In this document: in pieces, positions 28,184-36,376 of the stretch
How positions within the stretch are numbered: position 1 is the stretch's first letter
How the letters are laid out: every line of letters starts with the position of its first letter
Source of the DNA: Bacillota bacterium
GTDB lineage: Bacteria; Bacillota; Desulfotomaculia; Desulfotomaculales; Pelotomaculaceae
DNA length: 64,000 bases
Reading direction: 5' to 3'
NCBI GenBank assembly: GCA_029555205.1
Contig: JAKPTB010000097.1
Coordinates: 81,920-145,919 of the forward strand
Position numbers and translations under genes: made by a program
The notes under the pieces: model-generated
What the model was told of the DNA's origin: nothing
Databases searched by the model: none
What the model saw: only the letters and a program-made list of their open reading frames with translations

Positions 28184-28468
28184 ATGAACTATGAACCCAA
28201 GCCGATTGACACATCACATATAGAATTGAGCAGTGAAATACTCTAGTTAACCGAGTTATTGGCCAAAAACTCTCACGATATCTGGGCCAACCAGCGGCTA
28301 AAAGAAGGTTGGAAATACGGGCCGGGACGTAATGACGATTTAAAGGAGCACCCGTGCCTTGTTCCTTACGAAGAACTGCCTGAATCTGAAAAAGAGTACG
28401 ACCGCAATGCAGCTATAATGACACTTAAGGCTATTACTGCCCTGGGTTACAAAATAATAAAAGCTTAA
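28184..28468 (+). pseudogene. RyR-domain protein interrupted by an amber stop
   Basis: From ATG 28184 (GGGGAGAGGG upstream) the frame reads MNYEPKPIDTSHIELSSEIL, then TAG at 28244-28246, then LTELLAKNSHDIWANQRLKE, GWKYGPGRNDDLKEHPCLVP and YEELPESEKEYDRNAAIMTL to a stop at 28468. Together these make one complete RyR domain (about 94 codons), the ligand-pocket module first named in ryanodine receptors and found alone in many bacteria and phages. The stop replaces a position where I would expect Glu or Gln, one base change away. The ribosome site and both halves are intact, so the mutation looks recent. Bacterial RyR proteins often accompany ADP-ribose/NAD or defence functions, but none is adjacent here. 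Confidence 0.85.
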
Positions 28469-28555
28469 AAATTAGTGTTTCATTTGATTAATACCAAGGG
28501 TTAATACTAAGCTAAGCCCGGGTGGGTGCAGGATATTAAAAGTAAAGTTTTTCAG

Positions 28556-29563
28556 CTATCCCAGCCGGGCCGCTGCTTCGGCCAGCATCTGCCGGATGGG
28601 CAGGTTATAGGGGCACCTTTCCTCGCATTCGCCGCAGCCGATGCAGGCATCCGCCCCGGCCTTTAAGGCCCGGTAGCGCTCCCTGGCCCAGTCCTGTAAA
28701 TTGTACCTGGTGTAATAGCCGTCCAGCAGAAATACCGTTGGGATGTCGATATTCTGGCCGCAGGGTTTGCAGTATTCACAACGCCTGCAAAATGCGCCGC
28801 CCAGTGTTTTAACTTCTTCATCCAGCGCATATCTTTCGGCAGCGGTCAGGGTCAACGGGGCATTTCCCACTCCGGCGTTTTCCTCCACCTGTTGGAGGGA
28901 GTCCATCCCGGGGATTACAGTGGTTACATCGTGTTCCAGAATGTAGCGTAGGGCCAGGTTTCCGTTTCGTAATGCGCCTCCGGCCAGGGGTTTCATTACG
29001 ATTACGCCTTTTCCCATGGCTCCGGCCTGTTTCAGCAACTCCTGGACGCCTACGGTTTCCACCGCGTTAAAAGGAAACTGTACAGTTTCTATTTCCTCCA
29101 GAACCAGCGTTTGGGACAAGAAGTCTTTAATATGCCCCGTTATACCGATGTGTCTGATCAGCCCTTCTTTTTTTGCCTCTTTTAATGCAGCCAGGGCGCC
29201 GTCAGGGCTGAGGACCCTGTCCAGTTCCCTTTTGCTCTTGACATTGTGCAGCTGATACAGGTCGATGTAGTCCAGGCCCATGGTTTCAAGGCTTTTCTTA
29301 ATGTCCGCGGCCATGGCTTCTCCCGTTCTGGCCATGGACTTTGTGGCGATGACGGCCTCTTTTCTCCTTGCTTTTAGAACTGCACCCAACTTCTCCTCGC
29401 TGTCGGTGTAGGCGCGGGCAGTATCAAAAAAATTGATACCCAGATCCAGAGCCCTGTTCACGATGGCGTTAGCTTCGGCGGCTGAAACCCGCTGGATGGG
29501 GATGCCGCCGAATCCTACTACAGAAACTCTCAATCCTGTTTTTCCCAGTGTTCTATATTCCAT
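28556..29563 (-). CDS. Aldo/keto reductase with C-terminal ferredoxin-like domain
   Basis: The 335-residue product has an AKR barrel in residues 1-250: the N-terminal YRTLGKTGLRVSVVGFGG, catalytic Asp/Tyr in NFFDTARAYTDSE, Lys in VIATKSMAR and His in LYQLHNVKS. The C-terminus has a cluster CRRCEYCKPCGQNI and then CIGCGECEERCPYNLPI, giving Cys for one 4Fe-4S cluster plus extra Cys. This fused type is common in anaerobes and is thought to couple ferredoxin to carbonyl reduction. The start ATG 29563 follows CAGGAGG. It is a single gene on its strand. Confidence 0.92.
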   Translation of the reverse strand: MEYRTLGKTGLRVSVVGFGGIPIQRVSAAEANAIVNRALDLGINFFDTARAYTDSEEKLGAVLKARRKEAVIATKSMARTGEAMAADIKKSLETMGLDYIDLYQLHNVKSKRELDRVLSPDGALAALKEAKKEGLIRHIGITGHIKDFLSQTLVLEEIETVQFPFNAVETVGVQELLKQAGAMGKGVIVMKPLAGGALRNGNLALRYILEHDVTTVIPGMDSLQQVEENAGVGNAPLTLTAAERYALDEEVKTLGGAFCRRCEYCKPCGQNIDIPTVFLLDGYYTRYNLQDWARERYRALKAGADACIGCGECEERCPYNLPIRQMLAEAAARLG

Positions 29564-30088
29564 GGTTTACCTCCTGTATTATGTCAATTGTTGAAAATGC
29601 TGATTAGAAAGGAAAAGCCTGATAGAGACGATAAGTTTTCCTTTCCTGGCCGGGGAAGCCTGCCGTAAAATCAGGGGAAATCCAAACCTCAAATAACCCT
29701 TGCTTTATAAAACAAACCTTATGTTCAAATCTTAGGGTATCATAAACTCGGAAAAAGGGGAATCCCCCGGCTTTCCAAAAATTTAACAACCCGGTTTACA
29801 GTTATGGTTAGTTGTGGTTAGAGAGAGGAAAATATAGTACCCAGGCAGTCTGAAGTTCTTTCAGTCTGTGCTTTTGACATAATTTGTTCTCGGATATGGT
29901 TGTGGGGAGGATAAAGCTTAGAGTGGAAACAGCATAATTCCGTAGCGGACCAGCCGCAGGGATGGCGCGCCCCTAACATAATAGTATATCCAACTTGAAC
30001 CGGCCATAAATTTTATTAAGTGAGGTCTTTATCCGAAGAAAAGGTTAAGCCGAATTAAGTTCACCTGATTGGATCTGGGGGGATCTTA
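29564..30088. other. Intergenic region, no gene supported
   Basis: A 525-base spacer lies between divergent genes. It should contain both promoters. A TTGACA-like box lies at about 29874, without a convincing -10 at 17 bases. The only frame of note is a 61-codon minus frame without a ribosome site or family resemblance. Confidence 0.4.
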
Positions 30089-30853
30089 TTGGCCCAAAGA
30101 GAACCGGGAAGGAATGATCCCTGCCGGTGCGGCAGCGGTTTAAAATACAAAAGATGCTGTCTTGGCAAGGAGGTTGCCTTTGTAAACTACAAAGGGGAAA
30201 GCGCGGTCTATCTCAGGAATGAGTTGAACGTGTTCGCCAATAGGTTGACGGCGCTCCTGGAAGAAATCATTTCCGGCAGGGACGCCCTGGCTAAATTGAC
30301 CGGATTTAAGCTGTTACAAGATATCTATAATATTTACGGACAGATGCACAATTTTTTCAGCCGCTTTTATTCTTGCGGGAAAGGCTGCGCCCATTGCTGT
30401 TGCCTGTATATAACGGTCAGCAGGCTTGAGGCGGATTTCGTAAAGCATTATGTGACAAGCAGCTTAAGTGAAGATGTGCAGAAAGAACTGTACAGCAATT
30501 ATTTGGAACGCAAAAAAAGATACCCTGCGAACGATCATGAGCACAAAGGCCAAGAAGCCCTTCTCTCTTTAGCAACAGAGTATTTTAATAAAAAAATACC
30601 TTGTATCTTTCTGTCAGGGAATGGAGAGTGTCTTGTTTATGAAGCGAGGCCTTTTTCCTGCAGGGGTCTGGTGGCAACATCCGACCCTGAAAACTGTAAA
30701 GGTTCTAACCGGATTAAATGTTTTTACCCCTATGCCGAGCAAGATTCCATAAAAAAAGCCATCCTGACCCTTTCCAGGAGGGTATATGGCGATCATGCGG
30801 CGGTAAGGCACTTTCCGGCCTGGTTTAGCGGTGGTTTCGGAAATAATTCATGA
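30089..30853 (+). CDS. SEC-C / YkgJ-type cysteine-cluster protein
   Basis: The 254-residue product begins with a SEC-C zinc motif (GRNDPCRCGSGLKYKRCC), as at the C-terminus of SecA. The middle and C-terminal parts carry a YkgJ-like cluster: CGKGCAHCCCL at about residue 97 and later CLVYEARPFSCRG, which is thought to bind zinc or an iron-sulfur centre. Combined SEC-C plus YkgJ proteins occur in Clostridia without a known role. The start is TTG 30089, eight bases after GGGGGG. It has no operon partner. Confidence 0.8.
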   Translation: MAQREPGRNDPCRCGSGLKYKRCCLGKEVAFVNYKGESAVYLRNELNVFANRLTALLEEIISGRDALAKLTGFKLLQDIYNIYGQMHNFFSRFYSCGKGCAHCCCLYITVSRLEADFVKHYVTSSLSEDVQKELYSNYLERKKRYPANDHEHKGQEALLSLATEYFNKKIPCIFLSGNGECLVYEARPFSCRGLVATSDPENCKGSNRIKCFYPYAEQDSIKKAILTLSRRVYGDHAAVRHFPAWFSGGFGNNS

Positions 30854-31513
30854 AACGTGGGAGCCTGTTATTTTTATTTTAATTTACCCTCTCCCGGAAT
30901 ACACCTGACGAAGGTTTCAGGAGCTCAGTGAAACCGCAGTCCTTTTTCAGACTCCGCTGCTTCAGCTGGCATCTGCCTGCTGGGTAGGTTGTCAGCGGCA
31001 GCAATCCGGCATTTTTTGTAAAAGGACCCCTGTTAACGAAATATGGCTTTGTTTATAGAAGAAGATGGCAGCTAAGGAAGCTGCCGTTCTTATGTTGCAA
31101 AAAAGGCGTGGTAAGCGTACTAATAAGTGCAACATAAGTAATTTGTGTAGTAGATAAATTAGTACTTATTTAAAGTATTAATCTATTGTATCGCATCTTT
31201 CTTATAGCTATAATGAAGTGAAAACCGTTTTGGCAGGGTGTTTATTTCTCAAAAAGATATGTATTAAATCTAAATAGATTACAAAAAGCCCCGATTTTAT
31301 AATCTTCCTGGGAACCTTTTGAAAAAGGCAGAAACGTTCCGCAAAGTTTTAAAATCACCCTTGGAAAGGTTGTGGCTGTGTATTGCATAATTCCCGGAAG
31401 GAGAGGGCTTTTTTGCTTAAATGCCGGAAGTATTGGGAGCAATGCCGCTATGGCGTTGCAGGCAGAAGAATGAAAGAGTACAGGTTATATTATGAGTATA
31501 TTAAGGTAGGTGA
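30854..31513. other. Intergenic region with inverted repeats
   Basis: No gene is seen in 660 bases before the RND operon. A 7-bp hairpin (GGCAGCT/AGCTGCC) occurs at about 31066-31085 and a perfect 11-bp inverted repeat follows, listed separately. A minus-strand frame at 31242-31442 lacks a ribosome site. The RND operon promoter is expected near the 3' end. Confidence 0.4.
31089..31138. repeat. Perfect 11-bp inverted repeat, 28-bp spacer
   Basis: CTTATGTTGCA at 31089-31099 and TGCAACATAAG at 31128-31138 are exact reverse complements. An overlapping pair, GTACTAAT (about 31117) and ATTAGTAC (about 31160), adds further pairing. This could be a structured RNA, a regulatory site for the downstream RND operon, or the ends of a decayed element. 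I cannot tell which. Confidence 0.5.
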
Positions 31514-32629
31514 ATGAATTTGGAGTACAAATGGAAATTCTGGTTAATACCACTGATACTGATAGTAATACTTGGTTTTATTGTCAGCAAAAATATCCTA
31601 AATAAAAGGAGTATTCAGCCTCCGGAGGTACATATTCAGACGGTGAAGGTCAAGGCAGCGGAAAAGGTTAAAAAAGAAGACATTCTGGAATATACCGGCA
31701 GCATTGAAGCTTTTGACGAGGCCTTGATCAGCGCCAGGGTGCCCGGTCGGGTAAGCCGGGTGCTGGCGGATAACGGCGGGGCGGTGGTAGCCGGCCAGCC
31801 GCTGGTTATGCTGGAAGACCAGGACTATGTCATTGGTCTGGCGGCCAGCGAGGCGGCCCTAAAAAAGGCTGAGGTCAATCTGGCCGGGATGAGGGCTAAC
31901 TTTAAGCGGATGCAGGAGCTTTATGACAGTAAAGTTGTTTCCCGGAAAGATTTTGAAGATGCCGAAAACGGGCTGAAAGCGGCGGAAGCAGATGCCGAGG
32001 CAGCCGCCTCGGGGGTGGCCGCCGCCCGGGAAGCATTACGCAACGCTACGATTGTTTCTCCTATCAGCGGCTTTGTTGCCGGGCGGAGTGTAACTACCGG
32101 CCAGGTGTTGTCGCCTGGAGAGCCCCTGATGACGGTGCAGGATATATCTAATGTTTACATGGTAATCCATGTGGAGCAGAAAAACCTGGCCAGGGTTAAA
32201 ACGGGCCAAAAGGCTGAAGCGACAGTGGATGCTTTCGGTGACCTGAAGTTTGCGGGACATGTGGAAATTATCAACCCGGCTGCGGACAAGTCCGCCAGGG
32301 TCTTTGAAACCAAAATCAGACTGAGTAATCCCGGTCATCTTCTAAAACCGGGTATGTATGCAGGGGTGGAAATAAGGTCCGGGGAAGCTGAAGAAGTTCT
32401 GGTTGTACCCCAAAATGCGGTTATCAGTGTGGAAGGATTGTATTTTGTTTTTATCGCTGAGGGCGACCTGGCCAGGCGGCAGCAGGTTGAAATCGGCCGG
32501 GTCATTGACCAGTCAGTTGAAATCAAGTCCGGTATAACCGAAGGCCAGCTGGTTATAGTCAGCAATGTCAACAAGTTAAAGGACCAGGACCGGATTACGT
32601 TTGCGGATTCACAGCAACAGGAGGCTTAA
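31514..32629 (+). CDS. RND efflux periplasmic adaptor (HlyD/AcrA type)
   Basis: The 371-residue product has an N-terminal signal-anchor helix (WLIPLILIVILGFIVSKN) and then the adaptor layout: a biotinyl-lipoyl half (ISARVPGRVSRVLADNGGAV), a coiled-coil hairpin (residues about 110-175), the second lipoyl half (IVSPISGFVAGRSVTTGQVL), a beta-barrel and a membrane-proximal end. In a Gram-positive-type cell it would link the pump to the outer face of the membrane. The start ATG 31514 follows AGGTAGGTG. The pump gene starts three bases after its stop, so the two form an operon. Confidence 0.9.
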   Translation: MNLEYKWKFWLIPLILIVILGFIVSKNILNKRSIQPPEVHIQTVKVKAAEKVKKEDILEYTGSIEAFDEALISARVPGRVSRVLADNGGAVVAGQPLVMLEDQDYVIGLAASEAALKKAEVNLAGMRANFKRMQELYDSKVVSRKDFEDAENGLKAAEADAEAAASGVAAAREALRNATIVSPISGFVAGRSVTTGQVLSPGEPLMTVQDISNVYMVIHVEQKNLARVKTGQKAEATVDAFGDLKFAGHVEIINPAADKSARVFETKIRLSNPGHLLKPGMYAGVEIRSGEAEEVLVVPQNAVISVEGLYFVFIAEGDLARRQQVEIGRVIDQSVEIKSGITEGQLVIVSNVNKLKDQDRITFADSQQQEA

Positions 32630-32632
32630 GCC

Positions 32633-35600
32633 ATGTTTTTAACCAACCTGAGCTTGAAGAGGCCGGTGTTTGCTACGGTAACTATCCTGGCGCTGGTGGT
32701 CCTGGGCATCGTCAGTTATGTCAGTCTGAAGATCAATGATTATCCGGACGTGGAATTCCCCTACGTGGCGGTTACTGTTGTCCTGCCCGGGGCTTCTCCC
32801 GAGCAGGTGGAGTCCAAAATCGGCCATAAACTGGAGGAGGCCCTGGGGCAGATAGCCGGGGTCAAGCATATTTACACCAATGCTCTGGAAGGGGTCTGTA
32901 TTACTTTCGGGGAGTTTACCCTGGAAACCGATCCCGATGTGGCCGCCCAGGATGTCCGGGATAAAGTCGGCGCCATCCGGGGTCAGCTGCCCCAGGATAG
33001 CGAGGAGCCGGTTATCTCCAGATACGATCCCCAGGCCATGCCCATAGTTTCCCTGGCTGTGACCGGGGACCTTACCATGCGCGAGTTGTCTAAAATCGTG
33101 GACGACACCATCAAGAGCCGCATCGAAACAATCAACGGTGTGGGTGCCATAAAACTGTACGGCGCAGAGGAAAGAGAAATTCAAATCAAGCTTGACAGAG
33201 AAAAATTGGCCGCCTATAAACTGACCACCTCAGAAGTGCTGGGAAGCCTGCAAAGTGAAAATATGGATGTTCCGGGTGGTAAGGTAAGCAAGGACGGCCT
33301 GGAAATGACTTTGCGTACTGTGGGAAAAGTGAGCTCGGTGGAGGAATTTACCGGCCTTCCGGTAGCCCGGCGGGAAGGTGTGCAGCTTTTTGTCAGGGAT
33401 ATCGGCACGGTGGTGGACGGGGCCAAGGACCAGGACAGCTTTTCCCGTTATCAGGGCAGGCCGGCCATCGGTATTGACGTTATAAAGCAGTCCGGGAGCA
33501 ATACTGTGGCCCTGGCGGACCAGGTCTTAAAAACCGTGGAAAGCATTAGAAGGGAGCTCCCTCCCGGTGTTTACCTTGATGTGGTTAAGGACAATTCCGT
33601 AAGCATCCGGAGCGGGGTCAGTGATGTTCAAAGGACCATCATGGAGGGCGCTTTCCTGGCAGTGCTGATGGTGTTTGTATTTTTAAAGGACTGGCGCAGT
33701 ACGCTGATCAGCGCCCTGTCCATTCCCACTTCCATTATTGCCACCTTTTTTGCCATGAGCATTCTGGGCTACACAATCAATTACATGACCTTGATGGCTC
33801 TTTCCCTCTCGGTGGGTTTGCTTATTGACGACTCCATCGTGGTTATCGAAAACATTGTCCGGCATTTGCGGATGGGCAAGAACCCCTTCCAGGCAGCCCG
33901 GGAAGCAACCGCCGAATTGGGCCTGGCGGTAACGGCCACCACGCTGACGGTGGTGGCGGTGTTTCTGCCTGTGGGGATGATGAGCGGTATCGTTGGGCAG
34001 TACTTCAAACAGTTCGGGATCACCGTGGTATGCAGTGTGCTGGTTTCCCTGCTGGTTTCCTTTACCCTGGTGCCCCTGCTGGCTTCCCGGCATTTAAAGA
34101 CCGGAGATTATGTCCCCAGGGGGCCGCTGGGAAAGTTTTTGTCCTGGTTTAACCGTGTCTTTGACCAGATAACCATAGAGTATATTAATTTTTTAAAGAT
34201 TGTCTTGAGAAACCGTTTAAAGACCCTGGGGGTAGCTGTCGCTTTATTTATCGGAAGCCTGCTGCTTATACCCTACCTGGGTTCCAGCTTCCTGCCACCC
34301 GCTGACCTGGGTGAGATTAATATAACGGCGGAGTTTGACGCCGGGTTGAACCTGGATGCAGCGGGTAAGATTACCGAGGAACTGGAGGGTATCATCCGGA
34401 GTTGTCCGGAAGTGCATAAAATATACTCCACTGTTAGGGCAGGCGGCGCCAGTATTTATGTCAAGATTCCGGAAAAAGGACAACGTCAGTTTGCAATTGA
34501 GAAAACCGCCGGCGAGCTGAGGCAAAGGCTGAACTCCGTACCCGGTGTCAAGGTTGTGGTTAACTCCCGGGCAGAAATGATCGAGGGGCCCACGGTCCAG
34601 TACCTTGTGCTGGGGGAAGACCTTGACGAATTACAGAAGTATGCGGAAAAGGCCCAAAAAATAATGGAAAGCACCCCCGGAGCGGTGGATGTGGGTATAA
34701 GTTACAAGCCGGGAAAACCGGAGGTAAGGGTTGAAGTTAAACGTAACCTGGCGGCGGATCTGGGCATCAGTACGGCCCAGGTATCGCAGACTTTGGCCAC
34801 GCTGTTTAACGGAACGGTTGTAAGCCAGTACGAAGAGGAAGGAAACCGCTACGACGTGCGGGTCCGCCTGGCGGATACCCAGCGTCAAGAACTGGCGGAT
34901 TTAAGCAATATTTTTCTTCCCGGTATGGTTCCCTTGAGCCAGGTAACCGAAACTGTTTTTTCCAGCGCTCCCAATGAAATCAGCCGCTATGACCGCACCA
35001 GGGAAATTACTTTATCGGCGAACCTGGAAAACACCTCCCTGGGAGAGTTTGAAAGAGAATTCATGAAGCGGGTGGAGCAGGAACTGGAAATGCCGGAAGG
35101 CTACCGGCTCTATGCCAGCGGACAGTCCGAGTTTATGGGAGATACTTTCAATACCATGTTTATAGCCCTGTTTGCCGGGATACTTTTTATCTTTTTTATC
35201 CTGGCGGCTCAGTTTGAAAGCTACATCGATCCCTTCTCCATCATGTTGTCCATTCCTCTGGCCGTGGTGGGCGCCATCCTGGGTCTGCTGGTCACGGGAA
35301 GCGACTTGAGCGTAATGTCCATGATCGGTATGATTATGCTCATGGGACTGGTGACGAAAAACGCAATTTTGTTAATCGACTTTACTAAAAAACAGCGCGC
35401 CCTGGGGGTGGAGCGGAACGAAGCCTTGCAGAACGCGGCCCGGATCAGGCTGAGGCCCATTGTGATGACTTCCCTGGCCATGATCTTCGGAATGACGCCC
35501 CTGGCCCTTGGTTTGGGCTCAGGCGCCGAAAGCCGCGCGCCCATGGCCCACGCTGTTATCGGCGGCTTGATTACCTCAACCCTGTTGACCCTGGTGGTGG

Positions 35601-35668
35601 TGCCGGTTGTTTACTCCTATCTGGATGACCTGAAGAAAAAGATTGCCTTTCTGTCCGGTTCCAGGTAA
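32633..35668 (+). CDS. RND multidrug/lipid efflux pump (AcrB/HAE1 type)
   Basis: The 1011-residue product matches the RND fold: TM1 after LKRPVFATVTILALVVLG, a large extracytoplasmic porter domain, TM2-6, TM7 after LKIVLRNRLKTLG, a second porter domain, and TM8-12. The proton-relay region in TM4 reads SVGLLIDDSIVVIENI with the essential Asp pair. TM11 has GLVTKNAILLIDF with the expected Lys. Length is typical. It is driven by the proton motive force. RND pumps with a single adaptor occur in Clostridia and diderm Firmicutes; no outer-membrane channel gene is present here. Confidence 0.95.
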   Translation: MFLTNLSLKRPVFATVTILALVVLGIVSYVSLKINDYPDVEFPYVAVTVVLPGASPEQVESKIGHKLEEALGQIAGVKHIYTNALEGVCITFGEFTLETDPDVAAQDVRDKVGAIRGQLPQDSEEPVISRYDPQAMPIVSLAVTGDLTMRELSKIVDDTIKSRIETINGVGAIKLYGAEEREIQIKLDREKLAAYKLTTSEVLGSLQSENMDVPGGKVSKDGLEMTLRTVGKVSSVEEFTGLPVARREGVQLFVRDIGTVVDGAKDQDSFSRYQGRPAIGIDVIKQSGSNTVALADQVLKTVESIRRELPPGVYLDVVKDNSVSIRSGVSDVQRTIMEGAFLAVLMVFVFLKDWRSTLISALSIPTSIIATFFAMSILGYTINYMTLMALSLSVGLLIDDSIVVIENIVRHLRMGKNPFQAAREATAELGLAVTATTLTVVAVFLPVGMMSGIVGQYFKQFGITVVCSVLVSLLVSFTLVPLLASRHLKTGDYVPRGPLGKFLSWFNRVFDQITIEYINFLKIVLRNRLKTLGVAVALFIGSLLLIPYLGSSFLPPADLGEINITAEFDAGLNLDAAGKITEELEGIIRSCPEVHKIYSTVRAGGASIYVKIPEKGQRQFAIEKTAGELRQRLNSVPGVKVVVNSRAEMIEGPTVQYLVLGEDLDELQKYAEKAQKIMESTPGAVDVGISYKPGKPEVRVEVKRNLAADLGISTAQVSQTLATLFNGTVVSQYEEEGNRYDVRVRLADTQRQELADLSNIFLPGMVPLSQVTETVFSSAPNEISRYDRTREITLSANLENTSLGEFEREFMKRVEQELEMPEGYRLYASGQSEFMGDTFNTMFIALFAGILFIFFILAAQFESYIDPFSIMLSIPLAVVGAILGLLVTGSDLSVMSMIGMIMLMGLVTKNAILLIDFTKKQRALGVERNEALQNAARIRLRPIVMTSLAMIFGMTPLALGLGSGAESRAPMAHAVIGGLITSTLLTLVVVPVVYSYLDDLKKKIAFLSGSR

Positions 35669-35957
35669 AGGTTTCCGCTTTAGTAATAAAGAATTGATTA
35701 ACGAAGCATACAGGGTTTGGGAAAAGGATCTTGTGTACAGCATAATTGGAGAAAAGGGGTTTGAAGTTACTCAACGACATCACCTTGTTAAACCAATTTG
35801 GACTTAAGCTTTCCACAGGTTAAATATATTTCCTCAGATCTATTACAGGGCGACATTATCACAGTACAAACAACAATCAAACAGTTTTATTTCTATTATT
35901 TATGTAATCCTCAATTGATAGATAATTAATGCCTGTCTATGACGGTTATTAAACTAT
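35669..35957. other. Short spacer with a possible C-terminal relic
   Basis: A frame from about 35676 to 35807 reads SNKELINEAYRVWEKDLVYS, then IIGEKGFEVTQRHHLVKPIW and T before a stop. It has protein-like composition but no start or ribosome site and no recognised family. The remaining bases are AT-rich. Confidence 0.3.
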
Positions 35958-36003
35958 AAAAAGCTTGAAGCCCTGTATTTGCAGGGTGTTCAAGCTTTTT
36001 TCG
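35958..36003. terminator. Strong terminator hairpin
   Basis: AAAAAGCTTGAA pairs with TTCAAGCTTTTT, with an inner CCTG/CAGG stem, and T residues follow on both strands. It separates the RND operon from the RiPP-precursor relic just downstream. Confidence 0.9.
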
Positions 36004-36022
36004 CAAAGGGTAGAAGGAGTAA

Positions 36023-36308
36023 ATTAGCAAAAAAGCGAAAGAAGAACAGGGATTTATGAAAGTATTGGTCGATAATCCAAAAGGAGCCACTGGACAATTG
36101 GGCTTCTAACTTTCCGAAGATGTTGAGGTCCAAGTGGTTGAGGAATCCACAGAGGTGGTCAATCCTGAACTGCTGGTCAATCCCGACGAGTTGACCGATG
36201 AACAAATTGACGATGTTTCGGGGCGGGTCCGGCTGTTCAAGTGGAGATGTATGTCCCTTTCCTATTTGCGAGCCTACCTGCCAACCTACCATAATACGGA
36301 AAGGATAG
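36023..36308 (+). pseudogene. Broken RiPP precursor: NHLP-type leader with Cys-rich core
   Basis: After GAAGGAG, one frame starting at ATT 36023 reads ISKKAKEEQGFMKVLVDNPK, GATGQLGF, a TAA stop at 36107-36109, LSEDVEVQVVEESTEVVNPE and LLVNPDELTDEQIDDVSG. This follows the nitrile-hydratase-like leader peptide (NHLP) pattern: a helical head, D-N-P-K, G-x-x-L, V-E-V-x-V-V-E-x-x and ELTDEQIDDVSG, ending where a double-Gly cut is expected. Right after VSG (36218-36223) the +1 frame continues GSGCSSGDVCPFPICEPTCQ, then PTIIRKG, stopping at 36308. That core has four Cys. Three lesions break the gene: ATT instead of ATG, the TAA, and a shift of one base (or loss of two) at the cleavage site. No modification or export enzyme is in the window. 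The family call is by pattern only. Confidence 0.6.
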
Positions 36309-36376
36309 CGCGGGCAGGGTAAGGCAATGCGCAAATAGGTGAGAGGGTAATTAATCTTAAAATGGAGGTTTTTGAG

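Noticed and set aside
28244..28246. Pyrrolysine or other read-through at the TAG of the RyR gene
   Set aside because: The position fits Glu or Gln in the family, no pyl genes are visible, and similar TAA and TGA lesions occur in other genes of the window, so plain nonsense mutation is simpler.
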